Origin: Pedobacter aquae
Lineage (GTDB): Bacteria > Bacteroidota > Bacteroidia > Sphingobacteriales > Sphingobacteriaceae
Direction: 5' to 3'
NCBI RefSeq assembly: GCF_008195825.1
Contig: NZ_CP043329.1
Span: forward strand, 2,976,001 to 3,040,000
Length of the DNA stretch: 64,000 bases
Shown: positions 21,565 to 31,013 of the stretch, one piece after another
Position numbering within the stretch: the stretch's first letter is position 1
Layout of the letters: each line of letters starts with the position of its first letter
The notes under the pieces: model-generated
What the model was told of the DNA's origin: nothing
What the model saw: the letters and a program-made list of their open reading frames with translations, nothing else
Databases searched by the model: none
Translations under genes and position numbers: made by a program

Positions 21565-22212
21565 ATGAGGATACTAATTGTTGTTGCAACCTATCAAGAA
21601 ATAGCGCCATTGTTTAAAAAATTAAGCATCCCCGAAAAGGGTTTAAGCTTCACTTATTTAGCTCATGAAATTGATATTGTGGTTACCGGAGTTGGCATGG
21701 TGGCTACCGCTTATGCATTAGGGAAAGCACTAGAAAACCAAACTTATAACATGGCTATAAACGCTGGTATAGCGGGTAGCTTTAGTAAACGCATAGCCAT
21801 TGGCGAAGTAGTACAGGTTAAAAAGGATATTTTAGCCGAGCTTGGCGCCGAGGATGATGAAGAGTTTTTAAGCTTAGAGGAAATGCAATTGGGCGAAGTT
21901 GAATTTTTAGAACAATTACATGACAGCTTCCAAACCGATTTAAAAAAGGTAACAGCCATTACCGTGAATAAAGTGCATGGTAATGAAGACAGCATTGAAG
22001 ATGTAAAAGAACGTTTGTTCCCTCAAACAGAAAGTATGGAGGGCGCAGCTTTCTTTTACGCTTGCGAAGAAGCAGGTGTGGCCGGCATGCAAGTAAGAGC
22101 CATTTCTAATTATGTAGAAAAAAGAAATAAAGCAAACTGGAACATCCCTTTAGCTGTTAAGAATTTGAATGAATGGCTAAGCCAATACTTAAATACTTTG
22201 TCTAAAAAATAA
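21565..22212 (+). CDS. mqnB: Futalosine hydrolase
   Basis: 215 residues, nucleoside phosphorylase/MTAN fold: N-terminal MRILIVVATYQEIAPL, VVTGVGMVATAYALG, NAGIAGSF, and the substrate-binding ESMEGAAFFYAC followed by AISNYVEKRN. MqnB hydrolyses futalosine to dehypoxanthine futalosine in the alternative (futalosine) menaquinone pathway. MqnD for a later step is the next gene on the same strand, which supports this over a generic purine nucleosidase. The intervening 427 bp make one operon uncertain. ATG at 21565 follows a TAAATTTG only 5 bp upstream. Confidence 0.88.
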   Translation: MRILIVVATYQEIAPLFKKLSIPEKGLSFTYLAHEIDIVVTGVGMVATAYALGKALENQTYNMAINAGIAGSFSKRIAIGEVVQVKKDILAELGAEDDEEFLSLEEMQLGEVEFLEQLHDSFQTDLKKVTAITVNKVHGNEDSIEDVKERLFPQTESMEGAAFFYACEEAGVAGMQVRAISNYVEKRNKANWNIPLAVKNLNEWLSQYLNTLSKK

Positions 22213-22639
22213 AATTGAGTAAAGTCTAAGCACTAGGCTAAGTCGTTTGTCATCTTGAGATTTAATATAAATTAATAGTATGATTATGTTTCTGTTTTGA
22301 AGTCTGGCCCAAGCATTAACAACCGTTTACGCTTAATTCCGCCTTGGCGGTTGCGGCAGCTACAGAACTAGCCTTAGCAAAACCTTTAGAAGCAAGCGGC
22401 GTAGCGGAGAGTTTTTGGGTACTTTTTGCGGAAACATGCGTAGCATTCATGAAGGCCAAAACATAAAACTAATACTTTGAATAAAAGTACCTTGACATGG
22501 CCGGTCAAGAGGCCGGAAAGCCAGTGGGTAAACGCCCGATTTTAAGGTATAAATAATGGCTTCAACTCTGCACAGCCTAAATATAATAGCATTAAAAAAT
22601 ACGTTCTATTTGATTGATGATTTTTAAAATACCAAACAC
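22213..22639. repeat. Noncoding 427 bp with dispersed-repeat-like inverted repeat
   Basis: No credible gene between mqnB and mqnD. The GC-richer middle (about 22300-22540) contains an inverted repeat GGTACTTTT (22418-22426) / AAAAGTACC (22483-22491) and two GGCCGG copies near 22500-22516. Text of this kind, AGCGGCGTAGCGG followed by TTTTTGGGTACTTTT, is familiar from Bacteroidota intergenic regions, so it is probably a dispersed repeat remnant rather than a gene. Confidence 0.45.
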
Positions 22640-23482
22640 ATGAAACTAAGCTTAGGCTTCTCGCCATGCCCCAATGATACTTTTATTTTTGATGCCCTTA
22701 TCCATAAAAAAATAGATACTGAAGGTTTAGATTTTGAGGTTTCTTATGATGACGTAGAAACATTAAACCAGAAAGCTTTTAACCAACAGTTGGATATTAC
22801 CAAGTTAAGTTACCATGCTTTTGCTTATGCTTTAGAAAACTACGTTTTACTTGATGCTGGCAGTGCCCTAGGTTTTGGTGTAGGCCCTTTATTAATTGCC
22901 AACCAAGATTTTGATGAAAGCCTTATCCAGCAACAGCCAGAATTGCTGAAAGTTGGTATACCCGGAAAATACACCACGGCTAACTTTTTACTTGGCGTTG
23001 CTTACCCGCAATTGCAAAACAAACAAGAAATTGTATTCTCTCAAATAGAGCAGCAACTCTTAAACAAGGAAATAGATTTAGGCCTCATTATTCATGAAAA
23101 CCGCTTTACCTATCATGAAAAAGGTTTAAAGAAAATCATGGATTTGGGCGATTATTGGGAGAAGACCACGCAATCAGCCATTCCTTTAGGCGGTATTGTG
23201 ATTAAGCGTTCTTTACCAGATGAAGTAAAATTAAAGGTTAACCGTTTGATTAGAAAATCTGTAGAGTTTGCTTTTGCAAACCCCAAATCGGGTTTAGATT
23301 ATATACGTTCTCACGCTCAGGAAATGAGCGAGGAAGTGATGTATAAACATATCTCTTTATATGTAAACCAATATTCGGTTGATTTAGGTGCAGAAGGTCG
23401 TAAGGCTATTCAGCAGCTTTTTCAAACGGCATTGGAGAAAAAAATCATCCCAAATTATAGTAAGTCTATTTTCTTAACCTGA
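22640..23482 (+). CDS. mqnD: 1,4-dihydroxy-6-naphthoate synthase
   Basis: 280 residues, periplasmic-binding-protein-like fold without signal peptide. Signature SPCPNDTFIFDAL at the N-terminus, then FEVSYDDVETLNQKAF, GVGPLLIAN and LIIHENRFTY. MqnD converts cyclic dehypoxanthine futalosine to 1,4-dihydroxy-6-naphthoate in menaquinone synthesis. Co-located with mqnB. Family match is strong over the full length. Confidence 0.93.
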   Translation: MKLSLGFSPCPNDTFIFDALIHKKIDTEGLDFEVSYDDVETLNQKAFNQQLDITKLSYHAFAYALENYVLLDAGSALGFGVGPLLIANQDFDESLIQQQPELLKVGIPGKYTTANFLLGVAYPQLQNKQEIVFSQIEQQLLNKEIDLGLIIHENRFTYHEKGLKKIMDLGDYWEKTTQSAIPLGGIVIKRSLPDEVKLKVNRLIRKSVEFAFANPKSGLDYIRSHAQEMSEEVMYKHISLYVNQYSVDLGAEGRKAIQQLFQTALEKKIIPNYSKSIFLT

Positions 23483-23568
23483 TATAGATTTTGCTTATAT
23501 CCTCATCATGATTATCGCTTTTTAGTACTAGGTTATTATAGCGAAATTTGATTCATCAAAAGGATATC

Positions 23569-23706
23569 ATGCAGCAAGAACATTACATCAGCATAGAACA
23601 TATTTCTTTAGCAAAAGAAGCTAAGGCTGATGAAATGGTAGAAAAAGAAATACAAGGTATTTGGCCTTTTTCTTTTATCTGGCAAATGCTTAATGGTAAC
23701 TGGTAA
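23569..23706 (+). CDS. Possible small ORF, 45 aa
   Basis: ATG at 23569 preceded by an AAAAGGA sequence 4-5 bp upstream; reads MQQEHYISIEHISLAKEA to NGNW, 45 residues, with a Trp/Phe-rich end. No family recognised. Overlaps the next small ORF in another frame, so the two may be one frameshifted gene. Evidence is weak: length, a plausible ribosome site and a rho-independent terminator shared downstream. Confidence 0.25.
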   Translation: MQQEHYISIEHISLAKEAKADEMVEKEIQGIWPFSFIWQMLNGNW

Positions 23707-23818
23707 AAAACAGAAAATTACTATCAATAATTTAATAGATAAGTGCTTAAAGGATAGTGTTTATTCATGTGCTGAAGATGTTGTTGTGAGTGTAGAAATA
23801 AAGAGAGAGGAATCATAA
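23693..23818 (+). CDS. Possible small ORF, 41 aa
   Basis: ATG at 23693 (inside the end of the previous ORF), 41 residues (MVTGKKQKITINNLIDKC to VEIKREES). No family recognised. It could be translated by stop-start coupling, be the second half of a frameshifted small gene, or be chance. Confidence 0.2.
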   Translation: MVTGKKQKITINNLIDKCLKDSVYSCAEDVVVSVEIKREES

Positions 23819-23865
23819 ACACGAAAGAGAATAATTATTGATGGTTATTGATAGGTGTTTACACC

Positions 23866-23899
23866 GAGAAGGGATGGTTTAAAATCATCCCTTTTTTTA
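23866..23899 (+). terminator. Intrinsic terminator between small ORFs and the permease gene
   Basis: Hairpin AAGGGATG (23869-23876) / CATCCCTT (23886-23893) followed by a run of seven T. It serves the plus strand, and may also end the minus-strand permease gene, whose stop is at 23897. Confidence 0.7.
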
Positions 23900-25122
23900 T
23901 AAGTCTTCTTTCAACTTCTCAAACCTTTTAATGCTTAACCTCGAGCTTATAAAAGCTGCAATAAAAGATATGGTAAACACAGTCATAAATACCAAGAAAA
24001 AGTCTGCTATTTTAAGCTTTACAGGATAAGCATCTACCAATAAATTGGCTTGCCCCATACTTATTAAACCAAACTCTTGTTGTAGTAAACAAAATGCTAA
24101 ACCTGCTAAAAGGCCTAAAAAGCAGCCCAACATAGCTATCATCAAACCTTCGTAAAGAAAAATTCTACTAATCATGGTTTTAGATGCACCCAAACTATTC
24201 AAAATAGCAATATCTCTTCTTTTGTCAATCACTAGCATGGTTAAAGAACCAATAATATTAAAAATAGCGATAATGAGTATAAAGGTTAAGATGAGATAAA
24301 TAGCCCATTTCTCTGAATTTAAGATTTTATAAAGCAAAGCATTTTGTTGTATTCGGTTTTTCACTATAAAGGCACTTCCCAAGTTTTTTTCTAGGTGTTT
24401 TTTAAAAGCCTCAACATTGTCTTGGTCTTTCAGAAAAATCTCTATAGCCGATACATTTCTGGATTCTTGCAATAAAGTACGGGCAGTTTCTATAGGCACA
24501 ATAACCATATCGCTTTCTTCTTGCTGGGTCTGAAAAACGCCTACGGGTTGTAAGTATGCTGCCACAAATTCATCGGCAGGGGTAAATGCGCTTTGAGTAC
24601 CTTTTTTGGGCGAATATATCTCTAACCTTTTTAACGGATTATTGATATTTACCCCTAAAACATATTGTACCGTAGCCCCAATAACAACCAATTGTTCTGC
24701 TGTATCTCCTAGTATAAATTCGCCCTGTACCAAAGATGAATCTAACAGGCTATTCTTCAAGAAATCTTCACTTACTCCTTTTACTTTGCCAATAAATTGT
24801 AAATCATCATACCTTAATAAAGCTTTTTCTTGCAAAACATGGGTATAAGAAAAATTTGAGCATCGCTTTCTAGCTGTTTAAAAAAAGGCGTTTGCGGGTC
24901 GAAACTTTTGCCTTTAGCAGCTTCTACTTTAAGGTGTGGCGAATAGCTATCATACATAGATAAAACCAAGCCTTCAAAACCATTAAATACCGATAAAATG
25001 ATGATTAAGGCTGCACTACCAATAAATACACCCAGCATAGAAATACCAGATATCATATTGATAGCGTTGGTAGATTTCTTAGAGAATAAATACCGCTTAG
25101 CTATGTAGAATGATGCATTCAC
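23897..25122 (-). CDS. LolC/E-type ABC transporter permease, interrupted by a one-base frameshift
   Basis: FtsX/MacB-type permease of the LolC/E kind, expected to release lipoproteins from the inner membrane. The N-terminal piece (from ATG 25122) has membrane helix 1 (MISGISMLGVFIGSAALIII) and the start of the periplasmic domain; the second frame continues with HVLQEKALLRYDDLQFIGKV, then three C-terminal helices and a cytosolic loop (ILNSLGASKTMISRIF). Adding one T to the five-T run at 24850-24854 joins the frames with no gap and gives about 409 residues, normal for the family. Its ATG overlaps the stop of the MBL hydrolase by 4 bp. The ATP-binding subunit is not in the window. Confidence 0.9.
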
Positions 25123-25760
25123 CTATTAAAAAAAGGATTATACTGTTTCTCGTAACCTATTGTAGTTTCAGGACCATGCCCCGGGTAAACTACAATATCA
25201 TCTGGCAAGGTAAATACCTTATTTTGGATACTGTTGATAAGGGTTTGATAATCTCCACCGGGTAAATCTGTACGACCAATGCTCCCTCTAAACAACACAT
25301 CGCCGCCTATCATAAATTTATCTGCTCTGCTTAAAAAGCAAAGGTGTGCTGGCGAATGACCGGGTGCAAAAACAAGCTCTAAACTGCTGTTTCCTAAGTT
25401 TACAAAGCCCGTTTCTGGTAAAAATACTTCTGGCTCTGGCGATAACTCGTACCTAAAACCCTGTTGTGGTGCATAAGCGGGTACTGCCTGCAAAACCGGA
25501 AGCTCGCCTTTATGAAATTGCGGCTTTAAGCCATAATTATCAAAGATGAATTTATTGCCCAAAACATGGTCTATATGACAATGGGTATTAAGGAATAAAA
25601 CCGGTTTTAACCCTTCTTCTTTAATGAAATTGATGACCTCGTTTTGCTCTGCAGCGGTATACATGCCGGGGTCTATAATCACACATTCTTTAGTTTCATC
25701 GTAAAGAATGTAGCTATTTTCCTGATAAGGGTTATTTACAAAAATCTGTATCTGAATCAT
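25119..25760 (-). CDS. MBL-fold metallohydrolase (glyoxalase II-like)
   Basis: 213 residues. Metal site: THCHIDHVLG (HxHxDH), His in PGHSPAHLCF, Asp in GGDVLFRGSIGR, and His in VYPGHGPETT. The length and motifs fit the small YcbL/glyoxalase II-like subgroup, hydrolysing thioesters or similar substrates in the cytoplasm. Exact substrate cannot be predicted. Middle gene of a tight minus-strand operon: alpha/beta hydrolase, this gene (1 bp gap), then the permease (4 bp overlap). Confidence 0.9.
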   Translation of the reverse strand: MIQIQIFVNNPYQENSYILYDETKECVIIDPGMYTAAEQNEVINFIKEEGLKPVLFLNTHCHIDHVLGNKFIFDNYGLKPQFHKGELPVLQAVPAYAPQQGFRYELSPEPEVFLPETGFVNLGNSSLELVFAPGHSPAHLCFLSRADKFMIGGDVLFRGSIGRTDLPGGDYQTLINSIQNKVFTLPDDIVVYPGHGPETTIGYEKQYNPFFNR

Positions 25761-25761
25761 A

Positions 25762-27071
25762 TTATTGCTTTATCCAAGCTGCTATATCATTAATTAAAAC
25801 GGCTTCTACATTAGCCACTTGTTGGTATTGGCTTACTGTACCTTTTTCTGAAACAAAGCTAAATAAATGATTAAGCATAGGGTAAAATTTAAAGCTAACG
25901 TTCTTCTTATTTTTCAATGCTTTTTGCCATTCGTTATAATCTATAGTGCTTACCTGAAAATCATTTCCGCCTTGTATGACCAATATTTTGGTCTTCAATT
26001 TCTTTGCCGTTTCTACTTGGTTTAGGTTATTGATATCTAGCCAATAAGAAACAGGTAGGCCAAGCATAACAGAATCGGCAGGTAAAGCACCTGTTTTTAA
26101 GTTGGCTACTTGCTGTATATCTTTTAAAGCTTTGTCTAAACTGGCTTTTAAAGTTGCAGAGGTGTCTTTACTTTGCTCAAACAAGTATTTATTTTGTTCG
26201 CTAATGATATCAGTAAATTTTCTTGCTGGTGCTGCCGCTAAAATGATACCTTTTACATCTGGGTTTTGGGTGGCTATAAGTGGTGCTACCATACCACCCA
26301 AGCTATGCCCAAAAACGTAAAGCTGTGCTTTATCTATTTCTGGAAGAGTTTTAGCAAAAGCCAAAGCAGCTTCAGCATCGTCAACGGTTTCTTCTTTTAA
26401 GGTAAAAGCTTTGGTAAATTCTTTCTGATAAATGGTAGTACGTTTTACGTATCTGATGCTGGCTATCCCTTGTGATGCTAAGCCTAGCGCTAAATCTTTA
26501 AAAGGTTTTTGTGCACCAACGCTTTCATCCATATCTGCCGGACCAGAGCCATGTACCAATATCACCACAGGGAAATTTTCGCCTGTTTTTGGTTTTGTTA
26601 AGACCCCTGGAAGCTCATGTGTGCCAGATTTAATAGTGATAAATTCTTCTTTATAGCTAGCAGTATCAGCGTAAGCGGGTAATTTATAGGTTGGGATATT
26701 TGGTCGGGCGGCAATAAAAAAGCCTATCAACTTTTGGTCTTTATTAAACACAAACTGGAAAGGCTGGTTGCCTTTCTCAAAAGAACAGTTTAAAATTACA
26801 GATTGAAAATCATCCTGACTACGGTTTTCTGCACCATCAATAGAAGTTAAATTACCCATACGGGCTGTAATTTGTTTCCAAACAGCTTCTAACGTTGCTG
26901 GCGGAACTTTAGCTTTAAGACTATCGGCAAAAAAACCTTGAGCTTCTTCAAATTTGCGCTGATTTAGCCTGTCAAAAAATCGCTTGCATTGTTCATGTAG
27001 CCAATTAACCCTTGCGCAAAAGCCCCTGTGCTACATAATAGCGTTAATAGCAATAATTTAAATCTTCTCAT
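25762..27071 (-). CDS. Secreted DUF3887 + alpha/beta hydrolase, one-base frameshift near start
   Basis: True start is probably ATG 27071, giving a signal peptide MRRFKLLLLTLLCSTGAFAQ. Adding one T to the six-T run at 26974-26979 restores the frame: ...ASDFFDRLNQRKFEEAQGFF joins the long frame that otherwise seems to begin at 26859. The N-terminal ~100 residues look like a DUF3887 domain; the rest is an alpha/beta hydrolase: HGSGPADMDESVG, nucleophile Ser in GHSLGG, Asp in GGNDFQVS and His in LNHLFSF. Likely a periplasmic esterase or peptidase-like hydrolase; substrate unknown. First gene of the operon with the MBL hydrolase and permease. Confidence 0.87.
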
Positions 27072-27095
27072 TTATGTGTTAACGTTTAATTTTTA

Positions 27096-28598
27096 TTATT
27101 CTTCCTCTTGCTCGTAAATTTCATCTGTAAGTTGTTGCATTTTTTTCCTGTAAGCAGGATGATCTGTTTTAAACTCTTTATACAACAACTCGTAAATTTT
27201 AAGCTTATTACCATAGTATTTGAAGAAATGCTTTGCATTTTTTTCTTCTTCTGATGGTAAAGGAGTATTCTTTAATTCCTTCAGCACAATTTCATTCTTT
27301 CTTATGACAGGAATCATCTTGGTTTCTAGCAAGACAATCCGCTCTACTTTTGTGAGCGTATCATAATCAGAAGAGTAAAAGTAAGAAGAAATAAGGTTTA
27401 AGTCGACCATCATTTTATCTTTTGATTTTCTGTAGGCTTCTAAATCATATTTAGGCATAAAAAACACCCAAGATGATACTGCCAAAAGTATCAATACATA
27501 ACTTACCATCCTTATAAAATAGCGTTTAGAGCGCTCTGCTTTGGTATAAGCCCAATAAGAGAAAATCCCGAAGATGTAACCAGAAATAAAACCTCCAAAA
27601 TGGGCGGCATGGTCTATCCCTTCTCCGCTTGGCCATAAAGTAATGATACTTATCAATACAGTACTTATCAAAAATGCGGTTCTGGCTTTAGCATCAAAAA
27701 AGTTTGTACTTAAATAAGCTAAGAAAACACCAAACATACCCATAATAGCTCCAGAAGCGCCAACCCCCATTTCCTCGTACCTAAAACCAATAGAGGTAAT
27801 GCTTGCGCAGATGCCTGTCATGAGGTATAAACCTAAAAAATTCCATTTACCAACCCTGCCTTCTATGATAGAACCAATGTAGGCCAGAAAAATCATGTTA
27901 AAGAAAATATGACTCACAGAACCATGAGAAAAACAGGCGGTAAATAATCGCCAGTATTCTCCGTTTAAAACCAAATTACGTTCTATACCGCCATAAAGTA
28001 GCTTTCCAAAAGCTGTACTTTTTTCTTTTACATCTGATACCCCCTTTTGGTTAAGTGCAAAAACATAAGCGAAAAAGATAATACGCTGTAAAATAAAAAC
28101 TAGGCAATTAACAGCTATCAATACGGGTACTACCTGATAATTTTTTCTAGGGATAAATATGGTGCCTAAATGTGTAAACTTATCTTTAGCCCCAAGCGGG
28201 GTATAAGAAAGATTTATACCCGGATGCTGGTAAAAACTATCTTTAAACCTTTGGATATTCCCTTCTATATCTGTCTGGATATGAAAGGCACAATACTCAA
28301 TCTCGGTAATGAGTAATTCTATATTTTTTTCGTTTTTGCCATAATCGTATAAAAAAGCCTGATACCCCACGCATTCACTTTTAATATGCGCAATTTCATT
28401 TTCTATAACTACGGTAATCTGCTCAGAATATGATTCCCATGAAATGGGTGTATAAGCTATTAAACCTTTATCATCTGCATAGCTTACTTTCCAATTTAAA
28501 TTTTCAAAAGCGTTAAAAACTATTGCTAAATACTTATCGGTTCCAAAACCATGTAATGGAACTTGTGCTGTTTTTTTAGGTGAAATGCCCCAGGCCAT
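27096..28598 (-). CDS. Rhomboid-family intramembrane serine protease
   Basis: 500 residues. A long N-terminal cytosolic region (about 160 residues) precedes a membrane core: catalytic Ser in GVGASGAIMG and His in HAAHFGGFISG, with the HGSVSHIFFNM (first-helix His/Asn-like) segment. Rhomboids cut transmembrane helices of client proteins within the inner membrane. The C-terminal ~120 residues form a charged, probably helical cytosolic tail ending IYEQEEE. The N-terminal domain is unassigned. A separate gene downstream of the prolyl oligopeptidase. Confidence 0.9.
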   Translation of the reverse strand: MAWGISPKKTAQVPLHGFGTDKYLAIVFNAFENLNWKVSYADDKGLIAYTPISWESYSEQITVVIENEIAHIKSECVGYQAFLYDYGKNEKNIELLITEIEYCAFHIQTDIEGNIQRFKDSFYQHPGINLSYTPLGAKDKFTHLGTIFIPRKNYQVVPVLIAVNCLVFILQRIIFFAYVFALNQKGVSDVKEKSTAFGKLLYGGIERNLVLNGEYWRLFTACFSHGSVSHIFFNMIFLAYIGSIIEGRVGKWNFLGLYLMTGICASITSIGFRYEEMGVGASGAIMGMFGVFLAYLSTNFFDAKARTAFLISTVLISIITLWPSGEGIDHAAHFGGFISGYIFGIFSYWAYTKAERSKRYFIRMVSYVLILLAVSSWVFFMPKYDLEAYRKSKDKMMVDLNLISSYFYSSDYDTLTKVERIVLLETKMIPVIRKNEIVLKELKNTPLPSEEEKNAKHFFKYYGNKLKIYELLYKEFKTDHPAYRKKMQQLTDEIYEQEEE

Positions 28599-28671
28599 AT
28601 CCTAATATAGAAAGCTTCTGAAAATAAAAAAAGTATTGGCTATAATTAGTATGTTCCAATACAGAAAAGAC

Positions 28672-28706
28672 ATAAAAAAACAGCGCCTTTAAGAAAAGAC
28701 GCTGCT
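28672..28706 (-). terminator. Intrinsic terminator of the prolyl oligopeptidase gene
   Basis: Hairpin CAGCG-c-CTTT / AAAG-a-CGCTG with loop AAGA (28681-28704), flanked by seven A on the plus strand (28674-28680), hence a T run on the minus strand. It lies just after the minus-strand stop at 28738. Confidence 0.75.
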
Positions 28707-28737
28707 TGTAAATGTTTAGGAAAATCAGCGGTAACGC

Positions 28738-30894
28738 TTACTTAACCACATGATAACTAACCCCCATGTTTTGGAACATGAAAGCCCATTTATCTGCTTG
28801 TTCTTCTATAATTTTTGATGTTGGTTTACCAGCACCATGTCCGGCATTGGTCTCAATCCTGATTAAAACTGGTGCTGTACCTTTGTGGTATTCTTGTAAA
28901 CGAGCAGCAAACTTAAACGAGTGTGCAGGTACCACGCGGTCATCATGGTCGGCAGTGCTAACCATAGTAGCAGGATATGCAGTACCAGCTTTTAATGCGC
29001 TATAAGGAGAATATTTATTTAGATAAGTAAACATCTCTTTAGAATCGTTAGCTGTACCATAATCATAAGCCCAACCAGCGCCAGCCGTAAATTTATGGTA
29101 GCGTAGCATATCTAACACCCCAACAGCCGGGAAAGCAACTTTAAATAAATCTGGTCTTTGTGTTATACAAGCACCTACCAATAAACCACCGTTAGAACCG
29201 CCAGAAATAGCCAAATAATCAGTTGATGTATATTTTTGGTCTATCAGGTATTGGGCAGCAGCAATAAAATCATCAAATACATTTTGCTTTTGCATCTTAG
29301 TGCCTGCAATGTGCCATTTCTCGCCATACTCGCCTCCGCCACGAAGGTTTGCTACTGCATATATACCGCCTTGCTCTAATAAAATAATATTTGCGGTGCT
29401 AAATGCCGGCGTTAGGCTGATACTAAATCCTCCGTAACCATATAAAAGCGTTGGGTTTTTACCGTTTAGCTCAACACCTTTTTTGTAAGTAATAATCATA
29501 GGTACTTTGGTACCATCTTTAGAAGTATAAAAAACTTGTTTAGACTCGTATAAAGAAGGGTCAAATTTCACCGCAGATGCTTTATAAACTTCTGATTTTC
29601 CGTTTTTAATATCATATTTAAATATCGTTGGCGGATAGATGTAAGAAGTAAAAGTATAATATAATTCCTCATCTGTTTCTTTAGCACCAAAACCAGAAGC
29701 AGTACCTACACCAGGCAGCTCAATTTCCATTTCTTTCTTACCATCCATAGTAAATTGAACCACGTAAGAAGTAGCGTCTTTAAGATAGTTAGCAAAGATT
29801 CTTCCGCCTCCTGTACTAGCATTCAATACGTTTTGAGTCTCTGGAATTAAATCTTTCCAGTTTTTAGGACTCGCATCGGCAGCATTAGCCGTTACTACTT
29901 TATAATTTGGAGCATTTAAATTGGTTTGGATGTATAGCACATCGCCTTTATTGCCAATTACTTGATGTTCGTTATCAAAATCATCAACCACCTTAACAAT
30001 AGCGCTGTTAGGCTTGCTTAAATCTTGCATGTAAAGCTCGTTACCTGTGGTAGAGTTTGCAGCAGAAATGATTAAGAAGCGTTCATCTTCTGTAAGGTTT
30101 GCACCGATGTATCTTCTTGGTGTTTGGTTACCGCCAAAAAGTAAAACATCTTCTTTTTGGGAAGTGCCAAGTTTATGAAAATACAATTTATGGTATTGGG
30201 TTAAACCCGATAATTGACTTCCGGCAGCAGGTTTATCATAACTGCTGTAGTAAAAACCATCGTTTCCTTTCCAGGCTAAGCCCGAGAATTTAACATCTAT
30301 CAAAGTATCGCCAACAATGGCCTTATCTTGTGTTTTAAGAACTACAACTTTACGCCAGTCTGAACCACCTTCGGATATTTGATAAGCCGCCAAACTACCA
30401 TCTTTAGAAAAACTTATTCCTGCTAAAGAACTGGTTCCATCAGCAGAGAATTTGTTAGGATCTAAAAATACTTCAGGTTCTTTTCCATCAGCCTGACGAT
30501 ATAAAACAGCTTGATTTTGTAAACCATCGTTTTTATAGAAATAAGTATAAGCACCTTCTTTAAAAGGGGCCGAGAATTTCTCGTAATTCCAAAGTTCTGA
30601 TAAACGACTTTTGATTGCCTCTTTATAAGGAATTTGCGTTAAATAGTTTTGCGTTACCTTATTTTGGGCCTGTACCCAAGCTTTGGTTTCGGCAGATAAA
30701 TCATCCTCTAACCAACGGTATGGGTCTTCTACGATGGTTCCAAAATAATCGTCTTTTACGCTTTCTTTTTTAGTATCCGGATAGGCTAATACATTTATCT
30801 TTTCTGCTGGGGCTATCATATCATGTTGTTTGGTACTGTTACATGCCGAGAGTACCACGGCAGTAGCAGCAAAAAATAGATTCAATTTTTTCAT
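28738..30894 (-). CDS. Prolyl oligopeptidase (S9A), lipoprotein
   Basis: 718 residues from ATG 30894, chosen because it gives a lipoprotein signal (MKKLNLFFAATAVVLSAC, lipobox LSAC); the frame is open 38 codons further upstream. N-terminal beta-propeller domain (DPYRWLEDD typical of S9A) and a C-terminal alpha/beta hydrolase domain: catalytic Ser in SGGSNGGLL, Asp in HDDRVVP, His in NAGHGAGKP. Cleaves peptides after proline; expected in the periplasm or on the outer membrane. Own terminator downstream. Confidence 0.93.
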   Translation of the reverse strand: MKKLNLFFAATAVVLSACNSTKQHDMIAPAEKINVLAYPDTKKESVKDDYFGTIVEDPYRWLEDDLSAETKAWVQAQNKVTQNYLTQIPYKEAIKSRLSELWNYEKFSAPFKEGAYTYFYKNDGLQNQAVLYRQADGKEPEVFLDPNKFSADGTSSLAGISFSKDGSLAAYQISEGGSDWRKVVVLKTQDKAIVGDTLIDVKFSGLAWKGNDGFYYSSYDKPAAGSQLSGLTQYHKLYFHKLGTSQKEDVLLFGGNQTPRRYIGANLTEDERFLIISAANSTTGNELYMQDLSKPNSAIVKVVDDFDNEHQVIGNKGDVLYIQTNLNAPNYKVVTANAADASPKNWKDLIPETQNVLNASTGGGRIFANYLKDATSYVVQFTMDGKKEMEIELPGVGTASGFGAKETDEELYYTFTSYIYPPTIFKYDIKNGKSEVYKASAVKFDPSLYESKQVFYTSKDGTKVPMIITYKKGVELNGKNPTLLYGYGGFSISLTPAFSTANIILLEQGGIYAVANLRGGGEYGEKWHIAGTKMQKQNVFDDFIAAAQYLIDQKYTSTDYLAISGGSNGGLLVGACITQRPDLFKVAFPAVGVLDMLRYHKFTAGAGWAYDYGTANDSKEMFTYLNKYSPYSALKAGTAYPATMVSTADHDDRVVPAHSFKFAARLQEYHKGTAPVLIRIETNAGHGAGKPTSKIIEEQADKWAFMFQNMGVSYHVVK

Positions 30895-31013
30895 TTTATT
30901 CTGTTTAGTTAGTGCGATGTATAAAATTAACGCTTGTTCTACTACAGAAAGAAATTGTTGTGTAATATGTTTGAGAGATTTTATCAAAGCATAAAACACA
31001 GTCACCATTTTTA

